This document shows, in pieces, positions 24,459 through 35,503 of a DNA stretch of 64,000 nt. Made by a program: the position numbers and the translations under genes. Origin of the DNA: Daphnia carinata. Taxonomy: Eukaryota; Arthropoda; Branchiopoda; Diplostraca; Daphniidae. Position 1 is the stretch's first letter; each line of letters starts with the position of its first letter. A model generated the notes under the pieces. It saw only the letters and a program-made list of their open reading frames with translations, was not told the origin of the DNA and made no database searches. The stretch spans positions 1,798,001-1,862,000 of the forward strand of contig NC_081336.1 of NCBI RefSeq assembly GCF_022539665.2. Direction: 5' to 3'.

Positions 24459-25365
24459 ATGGTGGCTGAAGAAGAAGTAACAATCAGTGAAGCAGAAGCA
24501 GCATTATACAACCGGCAGATTAGACTTTGGGGATTGGAAGCACAAAAACGGTGTGTCTACAGCTAACTACAGTTGAATGTGTATTTAATTTGACTGTCAA
24601 TCTATTTTCATTTATTGCAGTCTACGGGCAGCCAGAGTTCTACTGATAGGGCTAGGAGGCTTGGGTGCCGAGATTGCCAAGAACTTGACTTTGTCTGGTA
24701 TTAAATCTCTGACTCTGCTTGATCACAGGGTTACTGTTGCAAATTGTGCCAATTTCCTAATCCCTCAAGAGAATGTTGGGAAAAATGTAAGCACAACATT
24801 TTCTTTCCCTGTGTCTTTACCTCATGTTTTTGCATTGAATGCCGTAGGTGGTTGAAGCATCTTTAGAGAGAGTCCATCAGGATTAATGATATCTGCCGCA
24901 AACACAGCACCCATTCTATTCAGGTGATGTGCTTGGATTTGGTGGTTTCTTTATTGTGGATTTGCTTGAACATGAATATTCTGAGTAAGTATCCTATCTA
25001 ACTTTTCTGCATTTACAGGCTATGTTAATATTTGTTTTTGTTATTCAGAGAAGTGACAGTTCCTGCTGCAACCTCTAAATATTGTTGCAAGGCAAAGAAA
25101 AGTGATCCGAGTGAAACAAAAACTGTCAAACATGTTTTAAACTATATTCCATTACAAACAGCATTTGAAGCTGATCCATCGTCTCAAAACAACAAGAGAA
25201 GTTGGCAGCGCATCAACAGCCATTTCGTTACGATGAAAAGTACAGATTACGGATGAACTACAGATGCTTGTGTATCGATTAGCATTGTTATCTATTGTTT
25301 TAACCACAGGTTTGCTGATGTTCCGGTCTCAAATGAAACGCGACCGAAAAATGAATGCATACTTG
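24459..25365 (+). pseudogene. SUMO-activating enzyme subunit 1 (Aos1/SAE1)-like pseudogene, introns retained
   Basis: Exons 24459-24550 and 24621-24786 are intact and encode the E1 N-terminus: ALYNRQIRLWGLEAQKRLR, the nucleotide-binding VLLIGLGGLGAEIAKNL, LTLLDH and FLIPQENVGKN. The next exon keeps EASLERVHQD but then stops (TAA about 24885). The Asn-Pro-rich segment expected after it is deleted; homology resumes at DICRKHS, shifts frame, and continues as GDVLGFGGFFIVDLLEHEYSE. A further exon (from 25049) has a TVKHVLNYIPLQTAFEAD stretch like the SAE1 C-terminal half, then another frame change and stop. The enzyme activates SUMO together with Uba2; this copy cannot encode a full subunit. Because introns are present it is a DNA-level duplicate, not a retrocopy. 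Confidence 0.85.
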
Positions 25366-26078
25366 TGAGTATTGACCAGACAGATGTCGCGGTTCTTCAT
25401 TAATCATCAGTCTCCTTGTTAATGTGTTCGAAAAAGGAAAACTTCAAATAGTTAGAAAAATGCCAACATTAGAGAGTGCGTTGGATAGTGGAGACCGTCG
25501 TACACAACACAAACACACTCACCCGTTAAGGCCATCATAACAGTTCCGACATTTGTGTCACATGGGGAAGAGAAACATTTTGACCGTGGAATGATGCATC
25601 ACTCGTGTTAATCGTAATTAATTAAAATTTTAAAATCTACATAGTAAAAAAGGTCATTGAAAGTACTTCCCTCTATTTCTGCTGCTCGAAAAATCTTAAT
25701 CTTATTTCGCATTAAAAGCCTAAATTATTTAAAGTTGCTCGAAAATTCTGTTTTCTCTCTTCTTTCGAATGGTAGGTTTTTCCAATTAATTACACAATTG
25801 ATTGTTACATGGACTTATTACTTTTTTCTGTATCACGACAAATGCTTTTTTCCTAATTTGTCTTACACGATTTTCCCCGGCTACATAACCATGGCAAATG
25901 ACTGTCAATGGATGACTTTAACAATCAATGATTACTTTGTAACTTTTGTTTTATTAATTATTAGGAACCATTTATACAATCACGCACATTTGACACATTT
26001 TATTACAACTGACACATTTACATAATTAACACCGGAAACATACACACACACATGACACCAATTACACTTTCTGTAACT
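25366..26078. other. AT-rich flank of the tRNA-like array
   Basis: AT-rich sequence after the SAE1-like remnant. One open stretch (25657-26025) has low-complexity hydrophobic composition and no recognisable motif. I see no gene here. Confidence 0.35.
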
Positions 26079-27013
26079 ATTGGGTATTGAACCCTAATAT
26101 TCGGCATAGCTTGCCTATGCTCAACCATTGAGCTAGAGTCCCATATAATTTCAATGTTTTATACCTTGAGTCAACGCACGATCATTTTGTATAGTCAATG
26201 TTTTCTTCTTGCTATGGTATTTGCCAGTTTGATCAAAGGTAGCATAAGTATCATGGCTAATTTGTAAAGCGTCTGGCTACGGTGTCAATATATGGAGGTT
26301 CAAACCCAGTACGATGCTAAACACTTGGGCTAAATTCATAAATTCTTTCTCTCTTTTATAGCTTGGGTCACAATATTATTATACAGTCAATGTATCTCAT
26401 CTCGATATGCTATTTTTAGTCTCCTTTGTTACGATGTAAGTGTTGCAGCTTATATGTAGAGTGTCCGGCTACGGTACAAGAATTCTATGGTTCAAATCCA
26501 GTCAGATGTAAAAACTTATCCGTATTCATACATATCATAACCAAGTAGAATAAATTTGTTGTTATTCATAATTTTGAAAATGTGTAATAGATGGCGGTTC
26601 GCTGTACTGATTGATAGTCTCATCAACAAAGTGGTATGATTGAAAAGTGATATAGCTGTTGTGTAGAGTGTCCGTCTGTGGTGCCAGGAGACATAGGTTC
26701 AAATCCAGTAAAAATCGCAAGCAAACAATTCACATTTTTCTGATTCTTAATATTGAATGTGTAATACGGTATCTTGAAATAACCTGCAAATATAGTTTGC
26801 AATAAACTGTAACTCATGGCTTAATGGTAGAGCATCGGCTTCGAAAGTCGAATGTACATGGATCGATCCCCAAAAGATAATCTTATAATTGAATGTATCC
26901 AGAATATAAGTGAGTAAATATATATATTTATCTTAAAACATGCAATAGATATTATTCTAAGTGTAAATATGTTGTCCTTAATAGATTCAGAAAAACAGAC
27001 AATGTGATTACAT

Positions 27014-27082
27014 GATTCATGGCTCAGTGGTTGAGCATCGGCCTTGTACGCCGAAGATTGAGGGTTCAAGTCCCAAATAAAT
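27014..27082 (+). repeat. tRNA-like element (best-formed anticodon arm)
   Basis: GGCTCAGTGGTTGAGC forms a D arm. CGGC-CTTGTAC-GCCG forms a perfect 4-bp anticodon stem with a 7-nt loop (TGT in anticodon position). GGGTTCAAGTCCC forms a T arm. The acceptor stem is not convincing. tRNA-derived repeat is favoured over a live tRNA gene. Confidence 0.5.
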
Positions 27083-27577
27083 TCAATGAATATAATTGTT
27101 GCCAATTGAAACGATATGCAAACAAAGTTATATACTTTGAAATGAATGAAGCACCATGTAAACGTTTTCGAAGTGTCGGAATAGATGTGCTATGATCTAT
27201 CTTACGGCTAGCTTAACGCCTACGGTTAAAATCCGTTGTAAAACGTCAGTTTCTAATTACTCAGTACAGAGAAACATAATTTATTTATTAAAATTTGTTA
27301 CTGGTTACGAGATTAACTGTTAGTAAAATATCCGTTCGCGTGCTTCGCACGAAGTTTCCCAACTCGACTGGCCCCGTGGAATCGTGACACCGGGGAAGGT
27401 AGGAAGCCCGTGGAATCGGAAACCTGACCTGGGAATCGAACCAGGAGACTTCGAGTTGGGAAGCGGACGCCTTGCCTTTCTGGCATCTGCCCCCCTATAT
27501 CCCCCCATTGGGATTTGGTTTTTTATTGACTCGCGCGCACTGTCACATTAATGTGTTGAAATCTTAAACTTTACTGT

Positions 27578-27652
27578 AGTGTCACAAGTAGCTCAATGGT
27601 AGAGCGTAAGTCTAGTAAGTTGATATATGTGGGTTCGAATCCCAATGAAGTG
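27578..27652 (+). repeat. tRNA-like element
   Basis: Contains TAGCTCAATGGTAGAGC and GTGGGTTCGAATCCC, close to the A and B internal promoter boxes of RNA polymerase III genes. The anticodon arm is weak and no acceptor stem pairs, so this is probably a degenerate copy. Confidence 0.45.
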
Positions 27653-28228
27653 TAATGTGTATGGTAAATATCATGTACGGTAGTGGCCCAAATTGATATG
27701 TCAATTATTTTATAAATCAATGTTTAAAATCAACAAACTGATTTCTCAAGCGTGGCAATAACTTCAATTCGCAGCAATATTGCTGCCTCAAGTAATGTTT
27801 TATATAGATTATATATTATTGCTATCAATTGCAATGTTAGAACCATTTGATATCACAGTAGCGCATAGTTGCAGCGCATCTTTAATCATATAGTTGAACT
27901 CTCGAATGAGGATCGATCCCTAAATATTCGACTTACGAAGCCGATGCTCTACCATTGAGCCATGAGTTACATTCTACAGAAACCATTTTTGCAAGTCATC
28001 TCAGGACATGCTATTTTACATATTCAATAAAATGGTAACAAATTTATCTATTGATTTGGACTGGATTCGAACCTCAGCCTTCTGCTACCGTAGCCGGACA
28101 CTCTACACATAAGCTACGATACTTATACAAACACTTTTCAGATTGACAAAAAATATGGCGAGGCGACAAACATTTACTATACAATATTACCGTGCATTGA
28201 CTAAAGGTATAAAAGAAAAAATTTTGTA

Positions 28229-28300
28229 TGTGACTATAGCTCAATGGTTGAGCATCGGAGAGCAATGCCGAATATCAGGGTTCGACACCCAGTAGTTACT
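28229..28300 (+). repeat. tRNA-like element, inverted partner of 26079-26147
   Basis: Reads TAGCTCAATGGTTGAGCATC, then TGCCGAATATCAGGGTTCGA. The minus strand at 26079-26147 carries nearly the same series (TGCCGAATATTAGGGTTCAA), so the two bound the palindromic array in opposite orientation. Confidence 0.5.
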
Positions 28301-28628
28301 GAAAATTCAAAGTTGAACCAGCCAAAATAAAATCAAAACGGGTGATAGTCGATTACTACTATAAAAAATAAATCGATTGATTAGTGCAATGTTAGCCGTG
28401 AAGAATAGTATAATAATCGACATGAAATTAGTACCTACAACCCTTACGAATATCAACGTGGATTGCAACCACAGAAACTAGAACAGATTGCAAATGCAAT
28501 CTGAACATCGTGGAAAAAATGATAAGTTGACAATTGGAAAAAAAAAATAGTAGTAAAAACACATTTTTTTTTTAAATCTTGTCAAAAGAAAATTTGTATT
28601 TGCAGTTTTCCCAACAATCGAGTAATTT

Positions 28629-28667
28629 GCAACTTTTAAAGGGACGTATAACCCCTTTAAAAGTTGC
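28629..28667. repeat. Perfect 15-bp hairpin, 9-nt loop
   Basis: GCAACTTTTAAAGGG (28629-28643) is exactly complementary to CCCTTTAAAAGTTGC (28653-28667) around ACGTATAAC. It sits where AT-rich array DNA changes to a GC-richer segment (28670-28980), so it may mark the end of an inserted element. Confidence 0.7.
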
Positions 28668-28993
28668 CGTCAACCAAGGCAGGGGGAGACACTGCCTCAA
28701 TTGACCCACCGGGGAGATTACCCGGTGCGTGGCTAAGAGAAGCCGGAAGAAGAGCGAAGGTTGCGGACAAGCTTTTACGTGAGCGATTAACCGTTAATTC
28801 GGATTTTTGGGTAGCCCCACAGCCCTCCAATGATATCATCGAACCGTGGGGACCCCCACGTCCCCTTTCCGGACAGCGCACTCACAACCGTTACTGCTGA
28901 TCACAGTAGGGGCATGACCCCCTACGGGCTTATTAAAAATCAAAGGGAAACGGGGCCACAGAAAAGAAGGGAGCCCAGAATATGCACTTCAAC
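28668..28993. other. GC-richer segment of unknown nature
   Basis: About 320 nt noticeably richer in G and C than its surroundings, open for short distances on both strands (28664-28900 + and 28881-28657 -). It lies between the hairpin and the vasa-like remnant. No motif was recognised; it could be part of a transposable element. Confidence 0.35.
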
Positions 28994-29606
<613 letters not shown>

Positions 29607-30344
29607 GGTTTAGTTAACAACAGAAAAACAATGTCCTCTGTCAAAAGGTTTTTTTAATTCAATGATTTTTCATCTGAAAAAATAAAAACAAAAACAATTT
29701 CAAATAAACAAAGAAAAAAAAATCTGCTATTAACCTTTTCGAAGACCTGAATTTACATTTCTAGGTGACAGGAGGGATCTCCTATGTTGTTAGAATCGCC
29801 TTTATCCCAGCCAACCTACCTTTTCTACAAAATGAATTAATGGAGATCAATAATAGACGTGAAAGATACAAACAACAAAATATACTATGCGGCAAAGATT
29901 CTTACTTTGCTTTGACTGTATCCACTGTATTATCCAATGGTTCTGCAGCAATAGTTCTTTAGCCATTTAGACTGCGATGCCATTGAAGTAGAACACATTC
30001 CATTGACCTTTATGCTAGGCAGTTTGGTGCTGTTTTAGAAAGAAATGTCGGCATCACTGCATGATGCAAAAACATGAAATGAACTACACAGAAAGTAGCA
30101 AACTGAATACTTTTAAACGATAGCTATTTTTAGGGTTCTATCGCCAAGAAATTGCAATGATCTAATTTTCAAAACGGGAAAACATGATAAATATTATTTA
30201 AAAGAAAAACAAAAAAAACTGTGACAGTCAAAACAAAAAACCATGCTAGGAGTACCATGCCGATACGTTGAGGGGTGAGAATAAGGTCTCAATCGCTACG
30301 AACTTGTAAAAACAATGACTTATCAGAAAAGCGGACGTGGTAAC
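29607..30344. other. Spacer between pseudogenes
   Basis: AT-rich sequence between the vasa-like and Sec24-like remnants. A 65-codon open stretch at 29765-29962 (+) has no recognised motif. I see nothing else in it. Confidence 0.35.
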
Positions 30345-31316
30345 CCAGTTATCCCAATTTATCCGATTCAAAATCTCATGTAATCATTCAACAACCGGAA
30401 TGTAACTACGTTGGAGGTAAAGCCTTTCCCAAAGTATCTAAAGCCGAAAACCTCTTTCCAAATAAAACAACGTTGAGTGTCAACGTCAATGCGATTCATC
30501 TGAAACCGGACACTCTCGATGCCTCCAATTGCAAACCAAATGTCGTTCGTTCGACCCTGACCCAAATGCCGAGAAACCCAAATGTCCTTACGATGTCTGG
30601 TATCCCATTTGCTATGTTCTTTCAACAGTTCGGTGGTAACACGCAAACCAAAAGAGTGGAATCTGCAATCGCTCAATGTCACTACCCTATTTGTTCTGCT
30701 TATTTTCATCCATTTACAGACTTTCCCGAACCAGACAAATGGCGGTGTAGCTTTTGCACAACTTTAAACTGTCTGAGTGAAATAATTCAACATCGAACTA
30801 AAGGGTATCCTTGCATAATTGGCCCTGAGTTGACAAGTGCGTCAACGGACTTCCCAACTGTGCTCTCTGGAAATAGAAATCAACTCAATAAACTACCAGT
30901 CTAATTGTACCTGTTAGACACGAGTCCCGAAGCCTGGGCCACCGGATATCTACCGCTGTTTTGCGATACTTTACTGACTGAACTGGGTAGATTGATCTCT
31001 TTTCCAACAGCCAGAATAGGATTTATCACGTACGACAGAGTGGTCCATTTATACGAACGTGGTCTGCATTCCAGAAGCCCGCTGCAACAGCTCATTGTTC
31101 CTCTGGAAAATATAAAAGAAACAGTGAATGGCATCAGAAGTTGATCAACTGATTATTTGCTGAATGTTGCTACCTTCTACGATACCACTACTCCCCTGTT
31201 AAAGCAACTCCCACTGTTTTTCCCCCAATTGTGTTGCAACCATGAACAGGAGACTAGCACATCTGCTTTGGATGTGCTAGATTATAGAAATGCCACCATG
31301 CCCTGTTCCAGGTAGT
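30345..31316 (+). pseudogene. Sec24-like COPII coat pseudogene with two in-frame stops
   Basis: One frame runs from about 30345 to 31316, broken only by TAA at 30902-30904 and TGA at 31142-31144. It carries Sec24-type sequence: VVRSTLTQMPRNPNVLTMSG before the zinc ribbon; CHYPICSAYFHPF and DKWRCSFCTTLNC as the ribbon with four cysteines; then a trunk domain start YLLDTSPEAWATGYLPLFC and ARIGFITYDRVVHLYERG, and LLKQLPLFFPQL after the second stop. Sec24 selects cargo in the COPII coat on the ER. The joint between ribbon and trunk looks shortened. The N-terminal Pro/Gln region and the beta-barrel, helical and gelsolin parts are absent. The two stops and missing parts argue for a pseudogene. Confidence 0.8.
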
Positions 31317-32597
31317 CAAGGAACAGTCATCAATCCCTGACCTGCTTGGGAATTTGCTTCTAAACTTTACTCGATAGTTGAGGGCAAACCGTATTACCTA
31401 ATAACCAAAGTGCAAAATATATGTTTGAGATTTTGAACAAAAACTAAAGATAAAGGATAAGCAAATACAATGAATCAATTTCCATGTGAAAAATCACTTA
31501 CTTATCATCTAAGCATGGCTACACTACATGCCACCTTATTATTTATAAAAAACCTTGAATTGACATCAAATATTTAAATTATTTATTAAATTCTACTAAA
31601 GTAAGTTTACCATAACAGCCAAACAAGGCAGGAAGCGAGCTTCCAGCTAAGATCACATCCAAATAAGTACGAAACACATACTGTGGAAGATCAGCAACAA
31701 ACAATACGTTCTTCTAAAACAATTAAATTGTTTTCATTTTTCCCATGTCCTACTGTACACTAGGCCATGATTTTTCCAAAACGTCTTGCTTTGACCATGC
31801 TTTGACATCCAATTCCCATACGAAACATCAATTACCACTTTGTAAATCGTACCAGAAGATGGCGTTGAATACCAAATGTTTTGTTGGGAAAACAAATGGC
31901 GTAAGAGCTAAATGATTTTCAGATTAATTCCACAATCAGAAATTAAACAGATAACAATAGACGTAGAAACAAAAACAGGCAATAAAAATTTACTATCAAA
32001 ACAGGAAACGATAACCAGACTCATTATTTTACTACCATTCCTGTGTAATAACTTATATTTTCTTTCATAACTCGTAAAACGAGAGATATATGATCATAGC
32101 GTGGGAATCACGCAACGGAGGCTATAAACATTATTAAAATGCTTTTATTTCCGATGAACACAAAGGGCATTTGGCACTTACCGGTGAAGCATTCAAACAA
32201 CTGGCCAGATACACGCTGATAATTTTAATGGACCTGGCATACCCTTCTAACAGATAGAAACTATCGCGTTTAAAAACGAGAGTGGGAGGAGGCAGGAACC
32301 GAACTTTACACACGCCTAACGTTTCAAGTTCACGACAGCTTGATTGTACCAGGAAGAAGAATGCCGTGATGACGCTATTGGGCGCGGCGTTTTTCGGTGG
32401 GAGTACGTGGTTCATTTGCGAAACGAGGTTCGGCCATTTGGAGGGAACCTGAAGAGCCAGCGCCTCCCGTCTATTTTGTCTGCGTGTGTTCGTTTCGCAG
32501 TCGTCACGTCTCCCTAACAAATGCACCCAACACAATCATAAAATCTACTTTGACAGGCATGACATCAGATTACATTCAATCAGCTCGTTTGGATGCA
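31317..32597. other. Gap without a recognised gene
   Basis: AT-rich up to about 32100. On the minus strand 32535-32134 is open for 133 codons with a protein-like end (FLPPPTLVFKRDSFYLLEGY), but it has no matching splice partner or known motif. I do not call it a gene. Confidence 0.35.
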
Positions 32598-32789
32598 TCA
32601 CGGACCGTCACCGTCGTCGTCCCGCAACGAATCTAAAATATCAATCACGTTTTTAAAACTATCATCATAATTCTTCCGACTAGCTGGGGGCAAATACTTA
32701 CAAGCTCTGGCGCTTTTTGATGCACGCACTATTTTAGTGCTCTCGTTATTACTGCGACAGGGCCGATTAGCCATCCTAGATAAATCCAC
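32597..32789 (-). CDS. Possible short protein, 57 or 63 residues
   Basis: An ATG at 32789 opens a 63-codon frame. A good donor (GCTT|GTAAGT) and an acceptor (CCCCCAG) within it would remove a short intron in phase 1 and give about 57 residues; both versions end at the same TGA. The product is basic at the start (NRPCRSNNESTKIVRASKS) and acidic at the end (NVIDILDSLRDDDGDGP). No domain was recognised. It could be the start of a longer gene or chance. Confidence 0.3.
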
Positions 32790-35479
32790 ACACGATCGTC
32801 GTCCTTGATACGATTTTCATTGACAACAATCAAACGACACGAAGGGCTTTTTGGGGAGGATTGAGCGTTTTGTGGCGTCGAGGAAACGATCAAAAATCAC
32901 CTGGAAGAGGTCATAGCCGCAGGGTAATTGTTCTATTCCATTTTCAATGGCATTGTTTCTCCTTTGTTTATCATCGTCGAATTATAAGCAGAGCGCGGTC
33001 GTATCAAAATAGAAAATAAGGTCTGTGGCGTGGCGCTGCGGCCGACAGCTGCGCTGTACGACTCCCAATAGATTTCAGGTGATTCACCTGTCCAGGTAAA
33101 CTAGAAAAAAAAAAAGAAATGAAAAGGAAATCATGGGCGTGTATTATTTACGACTTTCTTCTCTGCGACAAGCCTTAAGCAGGAATATGGTAGAAGAAAA
33201 AAAAAAAAAAAAAAAAAAAAAAGAAAAACACCTTTCGGCTCAATAACAAAAAAGTAGACAGGGGAGTTGACCACGAAATATCATCTACGGCTTATTACAT
33301 ATCCAACAGCCCAAAATATCGCCTTAGGGCTTGTCTATTTTTCCCTTATTTCCTAAAAAAAAAAAAAAAAAAAAAATGTTTCATACCTTCTCAATAGTTT
33401 TATCCGTCCGTGAGTGTCTGGGGCGAAGCACTAGAGGAACCCAACCGTCGTTTTTCTTTTTCATTTTTTTGAATATAAATGACGTCATACCCCAACACGG
33501 GTGGACACACGTTAAAAGAAAAGTTCAACATTGGGATCCTTTTTTTTTTTTTTTTTTTTTTTTTACAGCCACCGAGTCTTGTGCATGTACAAGGTTTTTT
33601 CGCCATATAAGGTCAGTCGGGCGTCTTCCTCGGTATCATAAAAAAAAAGCGTGGCTTTGGCGAAGAGCTGGACCCCATCTGTGTATATAAAGTAAGAACC
33701 TTAGACTTGTAATATTGTAATCGGCCTCGTCCCACATTAGCATAATGCCCAAACGCAGGACGCGAGACAGATAAAGGTGCCGTGTTTGGCTATAAATGAG
33801 ATTAAAATGCAATCAAAATATTTGCAGTTGTGGCTTCCTTCGGCCATTCCGCGTTTCTCAAAAAACACGCAGACTAAAGCAGCAGTTTCTTTGGCTATTT
33901 GAATAAGTACACCATTAATTTCAGTTGACGAGAAAAGGAGAGAGAGAGAGAGAAAAAAAAAAGAGAACGTACTAAACAAATCTAAAAAAGCCAAGTAAAA
34001 TATCGACCTTGGCAGCTCGACCTGAATGATCGTGCAAACTGCACAAACACAGCTGCGACTACAAGAGTCATTTGTTTAAACACAAGACAATACGTTTTTA
34101 AAAAAATATACAACAGTAGCGCATAAACAACTTCAAATGTCTTAAAGACGGTAAATACAATAAAAAAAAGAGAGAGAGAGTCTGTACTTCGTAAGGGTAG
34201 AACGGATGCTGGAGCCGTACGTACCTCGTCTATGCAAAATAGAAATCCCAACTGATGCGGGATTGGTCGTGTCAGGGTATTGTTTGCACGCCGGTTGATC
34301 CGTAGGATGAATGGGGATTAGCCATACTTAGAAAAGATCGTTTGCAATCTTTTATCTCTTTGCTGGCGATCGGCTGTTGCATTGTGTCTGGCATAGCCGA
34401 AAAACTTTCCCTCCTAAATTGGAATGAAATGTCAAAAAAAAAAATAAAACATAAAATAAAAATTCACATCGGAGGTTGTAACAGGTTCGCTTCTTCTTTT
34501 CTTTTTTTTTTTGTTTTCTTTTCTCTTTTTACCGTCTGGGTCGTCGATGAGAAAGTTGTCGTGTCGGCGGTCGTTGGACATGCCTATCACTAGCCGTTAA
34601 AAAAAAATGTTGCGGCGTTCTCCCGTAGATGTCCATCGGTCATTGGCCGTTTCATCTGGATGTACTCGATTTCGTTTTTGCCTTTTCGGTGCGTTCACGT
34701 CCTAAAGTGTTTCGTGTCGAAGCTTTCACGTGCTCAAAACGCTGCAGATGCCACCGTGTTATTGCGTTTGTCGAACGAAAAAAGATTTTCACGCCAGAAA
34801 TGGCAGGAATTCGTGACGGACGAAGCTGACAGCAAAGAACGGGGGGGGAATAATATCGTGCCGAAAACAACACCACTTGAAAAAACAAAAAAAAACAAAA
34901 AAAACAATTTATGAAAACTGGAATTTGTTTGGTGGCTTAAAGAATAATTTGTTCGGGAGAAAGTTTTGGCTACACACGCGAAAAAGATTTACTAGCACGG
35001 AGCCTCTAAATAAACGCGATGTATGTTTTATCGGTGGCTGTGTGATTATAAGTTGGCTTTCCTTAACGAACGGTCCTGTTGAAAAGCTCGTAAAGCACAA
35101 CCGAAATGGAGAAGGAAATCTGATTCAAAAGCAATCAAATTGCATTATTATATGGCACAATCCATAAAAAAAAAAAAAAAAAAAAAAAGAAAAGAAAAAG
35201 AAAATACAATTTGTTTGTTTTTTTTTTAAAGAAAGAGACAAGCATAAAGCTCGTCCTTGCGAAAATGGCATATTTATGTACATGGAACGATTAGCAGGTT
35301 TTGACGATTTCCTTATATATTAAATAAAAAGGCCAATAACCGGTTACGACCGGATGCGCATCTGGTTATTACCATTCATTAAAAAGCTGATGTTTTTCAC
35401 TATTGATTTTCTTTCTCCTCCATTCATTTGATGAATAATTTTTCCGCGTGTCAAATCGAATAATGCGCGCAACAGAGTC

Positions 35480-35503
35480 CACACACACACACACACACAC
35501 ACG
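35480..35503. repeat. (CA)n microsatellite
   Basis: About eleven to twelve CA units, uninterrupted. Confidence 0.9.

Larger units (their letters stand above)
26079..28300. repeat. Nested, largely palindromic array of about eleven tRNA-like elements
   Basis: Eleven segments of about 70 nt show an A-box-like TGGCTCAATGGTTGAGC or TGTAGAGTGTCCGGC start and a B-box-like GGTTCRANNCC. Approximate positions: 26079-26147(-), 26253-26321(+), 26440-26510(+), 26648-26716(+), 26813-26880(+), 27014-27082(+), 27420-27500(-), 27578-27652(+), 27900-27970(-), 28047-28121(-), 28229-28300(+). They fall mainly into two families: a GAGCATCGG..GCCGAA type and a GTGTCCGGCTACGG type. Outer copies pair in opposite orientation (first with last; second to fourth with tenth; fifth with ninth). 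The spacers between them also match in inverted order, for example TATACCTTGAGTCAACGCA near 26160 against a diverged reverse copy near 28200. Acceptor stems pair poorly, so most are probably not functional tRNAs. Confidence 0.7.

Noticed and set aside
26813-27082. Functional tRNA genes
   Set aside because: A and B boxes and some anticodon arms are present, but acceptor stems do not pair and the copies are mutated repeats of each other.
32134-32535. 133-codon minus-strand open frame as a gene
   Set aside because: No splice partner, promoter or motif; it overlaps a plus-strand frame of similar quality.
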